NCBI GenBank assembly: GCA_030918015.1
Contig: JAUPTP010000103.1
Span: forward strand, 1-7,350
Direction of reading: 5' to 3'
Length of the DNA stretch: 7,350 nucleotides
Source: Pseudomonadota bacterium
Lineage (GTDB): Bacteria; Pseudomonadota; Gammaproteobacteria; Burkholderiales; Burkholderiaceae_C
Part shown: piece by piece, positions 1 to 5,995 of the stretch
Layout of the letters: each line of letters starts with the position of its first letter
How positions within the stretch are numbered: the stretch's first letter is position 1
The notes under the pieces: model-generated
The model's input: the letters and a program-made list of their open reading frames with translations, nothing else
What the model was told of the DNA's origin: nothing
Databases searched by the model: none
Made by a program: the position numbers and the translations under genes

Positions 1-375
1 GAAATGGTCGACCGCCAGCGGGATGTCGGCGTTGAGCGTCTCGCGGATCGGCTTGCCGTTGTCCACCGTCTCGGCGTAGGCCAGCATCTCGAGGTTCTGC
101 TCGAGGCGGTCGGCGATCTTCAGCAGCAGGTTGGAGCGCTCGGTGACCGAGCTCTTGCCCCACTTGTCGGCCGCGGCGTGCGCGGCGTCCAGCGCCAGCT
201 CGACGTCGGCTTCGGTCGAGCGGGCGGCCTGGGTGTAGACCTGGCCGTTGACCGGGGTGACGACGTCGAAGTACTGGCCCGTGACCGGGGCAACCCACTT
301 GCCGCCGATGAAGTTGTCATAGCGCGGCTTGTACTGGACCTTGGCGCCCGGGGTGTTCGGATTGGCGTAAAGCAT
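1..375 (-). CDS. NAD-dependent aldehyde dehydrogenase (AcoD/ExaC-type), N-terminal 125 residues, runs off left edge
   Basis: Only the first 125 codons are in the window; the frame is open at base 1. The visible protein begins MLYANPNTPGAKVQYKPRYD and carries the N-terminal hallmarks of the ALDH superfamily: FIGGKWV near residue 22, a TPVNG turn near 40, the helix ALDAAHAAADKW, then ERSNLLLKIADRLE and the segment DNGKPIRETLNADIPLAVDHF close to the edge. The NGKP-RET-AD-PLA-DHF run is typical of the acetaldehyde dehydrogenases AcoD and ExaC, soluble enzymes oxidising acetaldehyde to acetate with NAD. The catalytic Cys and Glu lie outside the window, so activity cannot be judged. The start is supported by a GGAG-type Shine-Dalgarno 6 nt upstream. 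The gene is divergent from an AcoR-like regulator and lies behind a near-consensus sigma-54 promoter, which suggests induction by an alcohol, acetoin or aldehyde. Family is sure; exact substrate is inference. Confidence 0.93.
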   Translation of the reverse strand, partial: MLYANPNTPGAKVQYKPRYDNFIGGKWVAPVTGQYFDVVTPVNGQVYTQAARSTEADVELALDAAHAAADKWGKSSVTERSNLLLKIADRLEQNLEMLAYAETVDNGKPIRETLNADIPLAVDHF

Positions 376-381
376 CGTTGT

Positions 382-386
382 CTCCT
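382..386 (-). promoter_or_regulatory. Ribosome binding site of the aldehyde dehydrogenase gene
   Basis: On the minus strand AGGAG lies 6 nt before the ATG at 375. It fixes the start codon and places it about 37 nt downstream of the transcription start predicted from the sigma-54 promoter. Confidence 0.8.
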
Positions 387-422
387 GCGGTGTCGATGAC
401 GGGATGGCGATGGCATCGCTAT

Positions 423-438
423 TGCGAAGGCCGTGCCA
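423..438 (-). promoter_or_regulatory. Sigma-54 (-24/-12) promoter of the aldehyde dehydrogenase gene
   Basis: The minus strand reads TGGCACGGCCTTCGCA. The -24 element TGGCACG is a perfect consensus match. The -12 element is TCGCA against TTGCA/T, and GG and GC are separated by exactly 10 nt, as RpoN requires. The predicted start is near base 412, leaving a leader of about 37 nt with a good ribosome site. Position and orientation fit an aldehyde dehydrogenase controlled by an enhancer-binding protein of the AcoR class. Confidence 0.8.
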
Positions 439-473
439 GCCCGCGCCGCAAGCGCCCCAGCCCGCCAGCGGCC

Positions 474-611
474 TGAGACACGCGGGAGTTTCAACACGAA
501 TGGCCCGATTCCTGCTGGAAACCTGTTCATCAGGAACACCCCACGCCCCACAGTGTCATTCCACGAGACAGTACATACCCGGTCTCGCCCGGCACTGCGA
601 CAACTGTCACG
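474..611. promoter_or_regulatory. Cluster of inverted repeats, candidate upstream activator sites
   Basis: The divergent intergenic region holds several short dyads. TGAGAC (474-479) pairs with GTTTCA (488-493) with one mismatch. TGTTC-ATCAG-GAACA (524-538) is a perfect 5-bp dyad. TGTC (554-557) pairs with GACA (567-570), and GACA-AC-TGTC lies at 599-608. A half-site like G/C-TGTC-T/A recurs on alternate strands at about 474-482, 552-560, 565-572 and 604-611. The centres lie roughly 70 to 190 bp upstream of the predicted dehydrogenase start, the usual range for enhancer sites of sigma-54 activators. No specific binding motif was recognised, so which dyad is used is inference. Confidence 0.4.
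501..516 (+). promoter_or_regulatory. Possible weaker sigma-54 promoter facing the regulator gene
   Basis: The plus strand reads TGGCCCGATTCCTGCT: TGGCCCG against TGGCACG, CTGCT against TTGCW, with the required 10 nt between GG and GC. It would start transcription near 527 and give a leader of about 150 nt before the regulator ATG at 680. In DNA this GC-rich a partial match can arise by chance, and a long leader is less convincing, so this is only a candidate. Confidence 0.3.
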
Positions 612-679
612 AATCGACCCACGGCGCGCTGGCCCCTGACGAAGCATTCGGCACAAAAAGACATAAGGGAAAACACCCG

Positions 680-2707
680 ATGACCCATTCCACACGACCC
701 GCAGGCGGCAAGCCTCCGCGACTGAAGACGCTGCGCCACGCCCTGGGCCGCGGCACGGCGTTGCCGGTCGACGCGGTGGTCGATCCACTGCTGCAGCGCT
801 CCTGGCAGCGCAGCCGCCAGGCCGGGCTGACCCCGGCCGGCCAGGGCAGCAGCGCGCCGCACGCCTCGGCCGTGCAGCTCGCGCGCGCCCAGGATCGCCA
901 GCGCGAACTGATCGACCACGCCCGGCCGGTGCTCGAGTTCCTGTTCGAGCAGACCCACGGCACCGACAGCGTCGTGCTGCTGGCCGATGACCAAGGCATG
1001 GTGCTCGACGCGATCGGCGACACCGACTTCAGCCAGCGGGCCGCCCGCGTGGCGCTGCGTCCCGGCGCGATCTGGAACGAGCGCCTGCGCGGCACCAACG
1101 CGATCGGCACCTGCCTGGCCGAGGAGCAGGCCCTGATCATCCACGGCGACGAGCACTACCTCGACCGCAACGGCTTCCTGACCTGCGCGGCCTCGCCGAT
1201 CATCGATCCGGCCGGGCGCATCATCGGCGCGATCGACATCAGCGGCGACCACCGCCAGGCGCACCGCCACACGCTCGGGCTGGTGCGCTCGGCCGCGCGC
1301 ATGATCGAGCAGCGCCTGTTCGAGACCCGCCACGCCGAGGGGCTGCGCCTGCGCTTCCATCCCCGACCGGAAGGCATCGCCAGCCTGACCGAGGGCCTGA
1401 TGGCGCTGTCGGACAACGGCTGGCTGATCGGGGCCAATGCCGCCGGGCTGTCGATGCTGGGACTGGAGCGGGGCCACATCGGGGCGCTGCGCATCGAGGC
1501 GCTGTTCGGCCTGGACATCCGCGCGGTCGAGGCCCTGGCCCGTCAGACGCCGTCCGGCCCCCACCGCATGCACACGCCCCGCGGCCCGACCCTGTGGCTG
1601 CGCGTGGAGAACTCGCCCGCCGGCATCGAGGTGATGGCGCGCTGCCGCCAGACCGAGCCCCCCGCCCTGCCGCCCAGTCCGAACACGGCCGAAGACATCG
1701 CCTGGTGCCCCTCCCGGGCCGGGGCGCTGGATCCAGGAACCGGATGGCCCTCGAACGAGGACGATGCGCTGGAAGCCTTCGCGCTGGGCGACGCCTGCAT
1801 GCGCCAGATCGTGACGCGGCTGCGCCGGCTGGGCGAGCCCCCGATCGGCGTGGTGCTGCAGGGCGAGTCAGGCACCGGCAAGAGCGCCCTGGCGCGGGCG
1901 ATCCATCAGGCCGGCGCCCGCCGGGAGGCCGCGCTGCAGACGCTGCACTGCGGCAGCCTGGACGAGGCCCAGCTCGACGATCAGCTGTTCGGCCGGCCGC
2001 TGGCGCAGCCCGCCGAGCCGGGGCTGCTGCGCCGCGCCCGCGGGGGCACCCTGGTTCTGGAGGACATCGCCGAGCTGCCCCTGCCCCTGCAGGCCCGGCT
2101 GCTGCGCGCGATCCAGGACGATCTGCTTGCGCCGCTGCCGGGCGAGCCGGTCCGGCCCCTGGACGTCGCGCTGGTGTGCACCAGCCGCGCGCGGCTCATC
2201 GACGAGGTGGCCTGCGGCCGGCTGCGCGAGGATCTGTACTACCGGCTCAACGGCCTGACGCTGATCCTGCCGCCCTTGCGCGAGCGCAGCGATCTGGCGG
2301 CCCTGTGCCGGCGGCTGCTCGACGGCCTCGGCTCGGCCGCGACGGTCGATCCGGCCCTGCTGGACCGGCTCAAGCGCTACGCCTGGCCGGGCAACGTGCG
2401 CCAGCTGGCCAATGCGCTGCGAGCGGCCTGCGCCCAGCTCGACGCGCCAGAGCGGCTGCTGCGGCACCAGCATCTGCCCGATGACCTGATCGACGAGCTG
2501 CAACCTCTGACGGACACGCCGGACAGCCGAGGCCGCCCCCCGGCCCCCGACCTGTCGCCCGAGGTCTCGGCCGCACAGGCGCGCCGCGCGGTGGCCGACT
2601 GCGAAGGCAACCTGTCGGCCGCCGCCCGCCAGCTCGGCATCAGCCGCACCACCCTCTACCGGCGCTTGCGCTCGCCGGTCGAGTCGGCCGGCAGCGCCAG
2701 CAGGTGA
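680..2707 (+). CDS. AcoR-like AAA+ transcriptional regulator (GAF-PAS-AAA+-Fis HTH), GAFTGA loop missing
   Basis: 675 residues, normal for the AcoR family of acetoin/alcohol/glycerol regulators. A GAF-type sensor (about 75-215) carries the family signatures GTNAIGTCLAEE and CAASPIIDPAGRIIGAIDISG; a weak PAS-like stretch follows (about 232-290). The AAA+ core (about 365-590) has Walker A GESGTGKS (395-402), the arginine-finger segment GRLREDLYYRL (ending 523), PPLRER and the sensor II motif YAWPGNVRQL (567-576). The C-terminal Fis helix-turn-helix is at 644-664. Odd points: after LFG (436-438) only nine residues precede GLLRRARGG, so the GAFTGA loop is absent, and Walker B is LEDI (E461-D462) instead of LDEI. 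The frame is open back to 404, but ATG 680 has AAGGGA 9 nt upstream and the family's N-terminus starts here. It probably controls the divergent aldehyde dehydrogenase gene. How it works without GAFTGA is unclear; E. coli DhaR, also lacking it, acts at a sigma-70 promoter. Confidence 0.93.
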   Translation: MTHSTRPAGGKPPRLKTLRHALGRGTALPVDAVVDPLLQRSWQRSRQAGLTPAGQGSSAPHASAVQLARAQDRQRELIDHARPVLEFLFEQTHGTDSVVLLADDQGMVLDAIGDTDFSQRAARVALRPGAIWNERLRGTNAIGTCLAEEQALIIHGDEHYLDRNGFLTCAASPIIDPAGRIIGAIDISGDHRQAHRHTLGLVRSAARMIEQRLFETRHAEGLRLRFHPRPEGIASLTEGLMALSDNGWLIGANAAGLSMLGLERGHIGALRIEALFGLDIRAVEALARQTPSGPHRMHTPRGPTLWLRVENSPAGIEVMARCRQTEPPALPPSPNTAEDIAWCPSRAGALDPGTGWPSNEDDALEAFALGDACMRQIVTRLRRLGEPPIGVVLQGESGTGKSALARAIHQAGARREAALQTLHCGSLDEAQLDDQLFGRPLAQPAEPGLLRRARGGTLVLEDIAELPLPLQARLLRAIQDDLLAPLPGEPVRPLDVALVCTSRARLIDEVACGRLREDLYYRLNGLTLILPPLRERSDLAALCRRLLDGLGSAATVDPALLDRLKRYAWPGNVRQLANALRAACAQLDAPERLLRHQHLPDDLIDELQPLTDTPDSRGRPPAPDLSPEVSAAQARRAVADCEGNLSAAARQLGISRTTLYRRLRSPVESAGSASR

Positions 2708-3309
2708 CCCATCTTCTCGCGCTTGGTCGCGAGATAGGCGGCGTTCTCGGGGTTGGCGTCGATCTCGTGCGGCTCGCGCTGCACGATCTCGAGCCCCTGC
2801 TGCTGCAGCGCCAGCAGCTTGAGCGGGTTGTTGCTCATCAGGCTGACCGAGACGACGCCGAGGTCCTGCAGGATCTCGGCGGCGGCCTCGAAGCGGCGGC
2901 TGTCGGGCGGATGGCCCAGCGCCAGGTTGGCCTCGACCGTGTCCAGCCCCTGGTCCTGCAGCGTGTAGGCGCGCAGCTTCTCGTCGATGCCGATGCCCCG
3001 GCCCTCATGCCCGCGCATGTAGACGACCACGCCGCGCCCCGCTTCGGTCAGGCGCTGCATCGCCAGACGCAGCTGCGGGCCGCAGTCGCAGCGCAGCGAG
3101 CCGAAGATGTCGCCGGTGAGGCATTCGGAATGCACACGCACCAGCACCTCGCGGGCGCCGGCGAGCTCGCCGCAGTGCAGCGCCATGTGCTCGATGCCCG
3201 TGGTGTGGTCGAAATAGGAGGTGATCGTGAACTCGCCGTGCTCGGTGGGCAGGCGCGCGCTCGGGCCGCGACGCACATGGGCGGGTCGGAAAGGGGTATC
3301 GGACTTCAT
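2656..3309 (-). CDS. ribA: GTP cyclohydrolase II
   Basis: 217 residues, close to the 196 of E. coli RibA. The enzyme opens GTP to 2,5-diamino-6-ribosylamino-4-pyrimidinone 5'-phosphate, formate and pyrophosphate, the first step of riboflavin synthesis in the cytosol. Zinc ligands are visible as C63, C74 and C76 in SECLTGDIFGSLRCDCG. The GTP-binding segment is RGHEGRGIGI (99-108). The catalytic Y115 lies in LRAYTLQDQGLDTVEAN, and D136 and R138 in PPDSRRF match D126 and R128 of E. coli. SNNPLK (159-164) and the C-terminal KREKMGHLL complete the fold. There is no DHBP synthase (RibB) domain. No other rib gene lies nearby and I see no FMN riboswitch upstream, so this is a stand-alone copy. No clear Shine-Dalgarno precedes the ATG at 3309, but neither nearby upstream ATG (3317, 3320) is in frame. 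Its last 16 codons overlap the regulator gene tail to tail. Confidence 0.95.
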   Translation of the reverse strand: MKSDTPFRPAHVRRGPSARLPTEHGEFTITSYFDHTTGIEHMALHCGELAGAREVLVRVHSECLTGDIFGSLRCDCGPQLRLAMQRLTEAGRGVVVYMRGHEGRGIGIDEKLRAYTLQDQGLDTVEANLALGHPPDSRRFEAAAEILQDLGVVSVSLMSNNPLKLLALQQQGLEIVQREPHEIDANPENAAYLATKREKMGHLLALPADSTGERKRR

Positions 3310-3391
3310 CGGGACATCATCGGCTGTCCCGCGATTGTCGCCTCATCCGCGCCGGCGTGCAGCGCGCGGCCCTGCGTCAGGCCGATCCGGC

Positions 3392-3664
3392 TCAGCGGCC
3401 ATGTCGCCAGCCACGGCGATCATCCCCATCGCGCCAGTCGTCATCACGCCAGTGCCGAGGCCCGTGGCGGTGCGAATCACGGTACTCGCGGTGCTCAGGG
3501 CGCACGTAGATGACCTGGGGCTGCTGCTGCACATAGACAGGCGTCGGATAGACCACCACCGGCGGCGCAGGCAGCTGGATGCCCACCGACCACTGCACGC
3601 CCCCGGCCTGGGCCGAGGGGGCCAGCACGGCGGCGGCCAGGAAAAGAAGGGCGGAGGTCTTCAT
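3392..3664 (-). CDS. Small secreted protein with Pro/Val/Tyr core and His/Arg/Asp-rich tail, function unknown
   Basis: 90 residues. MKTSALLFLAAAVLAPSAQA is a clear Sec signal peptide with a likely signal peptidase I cut after A20 (AQA|GG). The mature part is about 70 residues: a short hydrophobic, proline- and tyrosine-rich stretch (about 31-55, PAPPVVVYPTPVYVQQQP) and then a very polar tail (56-90) rich in His, Arg, Asp and Trp. There is no lipobox and no membrane segment besides the signal. The start has GGAGA 7-8 nt upstream on the minus strand. Such short exported proteins with a PPVVVYPxPVYV core are common in Burkholderiales genomes and have no assigned role; the His/Asp tail could bind metal or nucleic acid, but that is a guess. 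It lies upstream of ribA on the same strand with an 82-bp gap and no clear terminator between them, so read-through into ribA is possible. Confidence 0.72.
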   Translation of the reverse strand: MKTSALLFLAAAVLAPSAQAGGVQWSVGIQLPAPPVVVYPTPVYVQQQPQVIYVRPEHREYRDSHRHGPRHWRDDDWRDGDDRRGWRHGR

Positions 3665-3792
3665 CGCACGGTCTCCATCGGTTCCGGCCCCGGCCAGAAC
3701 GGCAGGGACACCGGGAGGCTCAACGCACCGTCAGGCCCGACGGACGACAGGCCGGGGCGCAACCTTCAGCAATCCGAAAGACACACGACCCT

Positions 3793-3821
3793 GGAACTTT
3801 CATGGCCTCGCCGGAGTCTGA
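3793..3821 (+). promoter_or_regulatory. Candidate RpoE/ECF-type promoter of the TerB-like gene
   Basis: GGAACTT (3793-3799) followed after 17 nt by TCTGA (3817-3821) resembles the sigma-E consensus GGAACTT / TCTRA, which usually has a 16-nt spacer. The predicted start is near 3828, giving a leader of about 38 nt to the ATG at 3867. The -35 part is an exact match; the spacer is one longer than typical for E. coli. No better housekeeping promoter was seen in the gap. Confidence 0.5.
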
Positions 3822-3853
3822 GCATTTCCCTTCACGACATTCCACCCCATCAC

Positions 3854-3858
3854 AGGAG
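3854..3858 (+). promoter_or_regulatory. Ribosome binding site of the TerB-like gene
   Basis: AGGAG lies 8 nt before the ATG at 3867. It supports that start and therefore the 168-residue length. Confidence 0.8.
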
Positions 3859-3866
3859 CCAATCGA

Positions 3867-4373
3867 ATGGGTCTGTTCGACATGTTCAAGAGCGATTCCG
3901 GCGAGAAGATGACGCCGCACCTCGCCTTCACCACCGCGCTGATCTACATGATGAGCGCGGACGGCGAGATGGACAGCGAGGAGGTCGGCCACCTGCTGTC
4001 GGTGCTCGGCGGCAAGGACGACGGACGCGGCACGATCGGCGTGGGCGCGCAGAACCAGGCCCTGCTGGACTCGGCGCTGAAGTACCGCCGCAAGAACTCG
4101 CTCGACACCTTCCTGGCCGAGGCCGCCCCGCTGCTGACCGATGCGCAGAAGATGTGCATCATGGTCAACCTGATCGACTCCTCGCTGGCCGACGGCCAGC
4201 CCGAGCCGGAAGAGCAGCAGATGTTCGCCAAGTTCCTGCAGGCCTTCGGCATCACCGAGGAGCGCTTCCGCCCCTTCTTCGAGGTCATCATGCTGAAGAA
4301 CGACCGCTCGGTCTTCACCAACCAGAGCCACCCGAAGAACGCACCGGGCTACCAGGTCAAGCTGTCGGTGTGA
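3867..4373 (+). CDS. TerB-like (tellurite-resistance/DjlA-type) helical domain protein
   Basis: 168 residues, mainly alpha-helical by composition, with no signal peptide or membrane segment, so cytosolic. Two acidic ADG motifs, ADGEMDSEE (31-39) and ADGQPEPEE (108-116), stand in matching positions of two helical halves joined by a glycine-rich link (48-60, GGKDDGRGTIGVG). The pattern ALIYMMSADGEMDSEEV... NLIDSSLADGQPEPEEQQMFAKFLQAFGI is characteristic of the TerB/DjlA-N superfamily, in which the acidic residues are proposed to bind metal. TerB proteins are linked to tellurite resistance and envelope stress, but no terC, terD or other ter gene is present here, so tellurite resistance should not be assumed. 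The start is set by AGGAG 8 nt upstream. The gene appears monocistronic: a divergent gene precedes it and strong hairpins follow 8 bp after its stop codon. The upstream RpoE-like element would fit induction by stress. Confidence 0.8.
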   Translation: MGLFDMFKSDSGEKMTPHLAFTTALIYMMSADGEMDSEEVGHLLSVLGGKDDGRGTIGVGAQNQALLDSALKYRRKNSLDTFLAEAAPLLTDAQKMCIMVNLIDSSLADGQPEPEEQQMFAKFLQAFGITEERFRPFFEVIMLKNDRSVFTNQSHPKNAPGYQVKLSV

Positions 4374-4381
4374 TCGTCGCC

Positions 4382-4403
4382 CCGGGGCCGTTCCTGGCCC
4401 CGG
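4382..4403 (+). terminator. GC-rich hairpin after the TerB-like gene
   Basis: CCGGGGCC and GGCCCCGG form a perfect 8-bp stem around the 6-nt loop GTTCCT, starting 8 bp after the TerB-like stop codon. There is no T tract directly after it, so it may act together with the next hairpin rather than alone. Confidence 0.5.
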
Positions 4404-4410
4404 CGCAGCA

Positions 4411-4434
4411 AGAGGCGGCCTGCGGGCCGCCTCT
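4411..4434. terminator. Bidirectional terminator hairpin between convergent genes
   Basis: AGAGGCGGCC, loop TGCG, GGCCGCCTCT: a perfect 10-bp stem in the 67-bp gap between the TerB-like gene (plus) and the aldo/keto reductase (minus, stop at 4441). T-rich sequence is short on the plus side (GTCGTTT) and nearly absent on the minus side, as is common in GC-rich Burkholderiales. Position between two converging genes supports termination from both directions. Confidence 0.7.
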
Positions 4435-4440
4435 GTCGTT

Positions 4441-5439
4441 TCAGGCCGGGAACTCTTCCGTGTCGATCTCGGTCTGGGTGGCGCCGTTGTAGCGCGCGCC
4501 GGCCACGTTGCCCGGATGGATCGCCGCCTCCAGGCGGGCCCTCTGCGCGGGCGTCAGCGTCACGGCGGCCGCGCCCAGGTTCTCTTCCAGATGGACCACG
4601 CTCGTGGTGCCCGGAATCGGCAGGATGTGGTCGCCGCGGTGCAGCAGCCAGGCCAGCGCCAGCTGCGCCAGCGTGCAGCCCGCCTCCTCGGCCACGGCCA
4701 CCAGCGGCTCGAGCAGCCGCAGGTTGGACGCATGGTTCGAGGCGGCGAAGCGCGGCATCGCGCGGCGGATGTCCTTGGCGTCGAAGCCGGAGACCTCGCG
4801 CAGCGTGCCCGGCAGGAAGCCGCGCGCCAGCGGGCTGAACGCGACGAAGGCCACGCCCAGCTCGCGGCAGGCGTCCAGCACCGCGATCTCGGGGTTGCGC
4901 GTCCACAGCGAGTACTCGGTCTGCAGCGCGGCGATCGGGTGCACCGCATGGGCGCGGCGCAGCGTCGGCGCCGACACCTCCGACAGGCCGATCGCGCGGA
5001 TCTTGCCCTCGCGCACCAAATCGGCCAGCGCGCCCACCGACTCCTCGATCGGCACCGCCTTGTCCCAGCGGTGCAGGTAGTACAGGTCGATGACATCGGT
5101 GCGCAGCCGGCGCAGCGCCGCCTCGCAGGTGGCCTTGAGCGTGGCCGGGCGGCCGTCGATCACGCGCCTGCCATCGACCCCGGTCATGCCGCACTTGCTC
5201 GCCAGCGTGAAGCGGTGGCGGTGCGGCGCCAGCACCCGGCCGACCAGCTCCTCGTTGGCGCCGAAGCCGTACAGCGCGGCGGTGTCGAAGTGGGTCACGC
5301 CCAGCTCCAGCGCGCGCAGCAGCACGCCGGCGGCCTCCTCGGGCGACGGCGGCACCCCGTAGGCATGGCTGAGGTTCATGCAGCCCAGCCCGATCGGGGC
5401 GACATCGAAGGGGCCGAGGCGGCGCGCGGTGAAAGTCAT
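4441..5439 (-). CDS. Aldo/keto reductase, NADPH-dependent type
   Basis: 332 residues, usual for the AKR family of (beta/alpha)8-barrel oxidoreductases that reduce aldehydes and ketones to alcohols with NADPH. The full catalytic tetrad is visible: D52 and Y57 in THFDTAALYG, K82 in LASKCG and H123 in YYLHRWD. The family signature GLGCMNLSHAYG lies near the N-terminus (17-28), AIGLSEV after the middle, and the cofactor-binding IPGTTS near the C-terminus. The overall pattern (GCMxLSHxYG, SPLARGFLPG) is that of the YakC/AKR13-like group; the substrate cannot be read from sequence. The frame is open to 5502, but ATG 5439 has GGAG about 9 nt upstream and the homologous region begins directly after it. 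It follows the response regulator gene on the same strand after about 100 bp, so co-transcription is possible but not shown. Confidence 0.93.
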   Translation of the reverse strand: MTFTARRLGPFDVAPIGLGCMNLSHAYGVPPSPEEAAGVLLRALELGVTHFDTAALYGFGANEELVGRVLAPHRHRFTLASKCGMTGVDGRRVIDGRPATLKATCEAALRRLRTDVIDLYYLHRWDKAVPIEESVGALADLVREGKIRAIGLSEVSAPTLRRAHAVHPIAALQTEYSLWTRNPEIAVLDACRELGVAFVAFSPLARGFLPGTLREVSGFDAKDIRRAMPRFAASNHASNLRLLEPLVAVAEEAGCTLAQLALAWLLHRGDHILPIPGTTSVVHLEENLGAAAVTLTPAQRARLEAAIHPGNVAGARYNGATQTEIDTEEFPA

Positions 5440-5539
5440 CTGCAGAGTCTCCGGAAGAGGGGTCGGACATTCTGTCGAGCGTCGCCTGACCCCGACCAGC
5501 ACCGCACGGGACTAGCTGCTATGCCGCGACGGCAAGGCC

Positions 5540-5995
5540 TCAGGCCGGATCCGACGCGTGAGCGGACGGCGGCTGGTTCAGCAGGCACCAGTACAGCTTG
5601 ATCTGCGCCGTCACCTCGAGGAACTTGTCGAAGTCGACCGGCTTGACGATGTAGGAGTTGGCCCCGTCGGCGTAGGCGCGCGCGATGTCGCGGTCCTCCG
5701 ACGAGGAGGTGAGCACCACGATCGGCACCGAGCGCGCCAGGGCGTGCGCGCGGTAGCGCCGCAGCACCTCCAGGCCATCCACCTTGGGCAGCTTCAGGTC
5801 GAGCAGCACCACCAGCGGCAGCGGCTGGCCCGCGTCCCAGCGCGCCAGCCAGTCGAGCGCCTCGGCGCCGTCGCGGGCCACCTCCAGCGGGTTGGTGAGC
5901 TGGCTGCGCGCGAAGGCCCGCCGGGTCAGGTCCAGATCGACCGGATTGTCCTCGACCAGCAAAATCGCGCGGCGCAAGGGCTCGGTCGAGGTCAT
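5540..5995 (-). CDS. Single-domain response regulator (Rcp1-type REC)
   Basis: 151 residues consisting of one receiver domain. Phosphorylation site D66 lies in VLLDLKLPKVDG; the acidic pair E15/D16 is in LLVEDNPVD, the switch T96 in VVLTSSSE and the conserved K118 in SYIVKPVDF. The C-terminus ends ...KLYWCLLNQPP and has no DNA-binding or enzymatic output domain. The long loop after the first helix and the YW--LN-PP ending match the Rcp1 family, partners of phytochrome-like kinases. It would take phosphate from the kinase encoded directly upstream and pass the signal on by protein contact. The ATG overlaps the kinase stop codon as ATGA, and GGAG (6004-6007) sits 8 nt upstream inside the kinase gene, so the two are translationally coupled. 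The frame extends upstream to 6445, but that part only shadows the kinase gene. Confidence 0.93.
   Translation of the reverse strand: MTSTEPLRRAILLVEDNPVDLDLTRRAFARSQLTNPLEVARDGAEALDWLARWDAGQPLPLVVLLDLKLPKVDGLEVLRRYRAHALARSVPIVVLTSSSEDRDIARAYADGANSYIVKPVDFDKFLEVTAQIKLYWCLLNQPPSAHASDPA

Noticed and set aside
404..679. In-frame N-terminal extension of the regulator (92 extra residues)
   Set aside because: It crosses the sigma-54 promoter and the dyads, does not resemble the family, and the ATG at 680 has its own ribosome site.
530..1573. Minus-strand open frame (347 codons) opposite the regulator's sensor region
   Set aside because: Composition of an antisense shadow; the plus frame shows the GAF signatures of AcoR.
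3310..3391. Possible FMN riboswitch ahead of ribA
   Set aside because: The gap is only 82 bp and I see none of the conserved RFN-element boxes.
2704..3513. Plus-strand open frame opposite ribA
   Set aside because: RibA on the minus strand has all zinc and catalytic residues; the plus frame shows no domain.
5459..5493. Inverted repeat GGGGTC...GACCCC between response regulator and aldo/keto reductase genes
   Set aside because: Six-base arms 23 nt apart are expected by chance in such GC-rich DNA; no promoter or T tract goes with it.
5522..5534. Short hairpin TGCCG-CGA-CGGCA just after the response regulator stop
   Set aside because: Five-base stem without a T tract is too weak to call a terminator.
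4516..5601. Long plus-strand open frame (361 codons) opposite the aldo/keto reductase
   Set aside because: Product is Arg/Gln/Ala-rich low-complexity, a typical shadow in GC-rich DNA; the minus frame has the full AKR tetrad.
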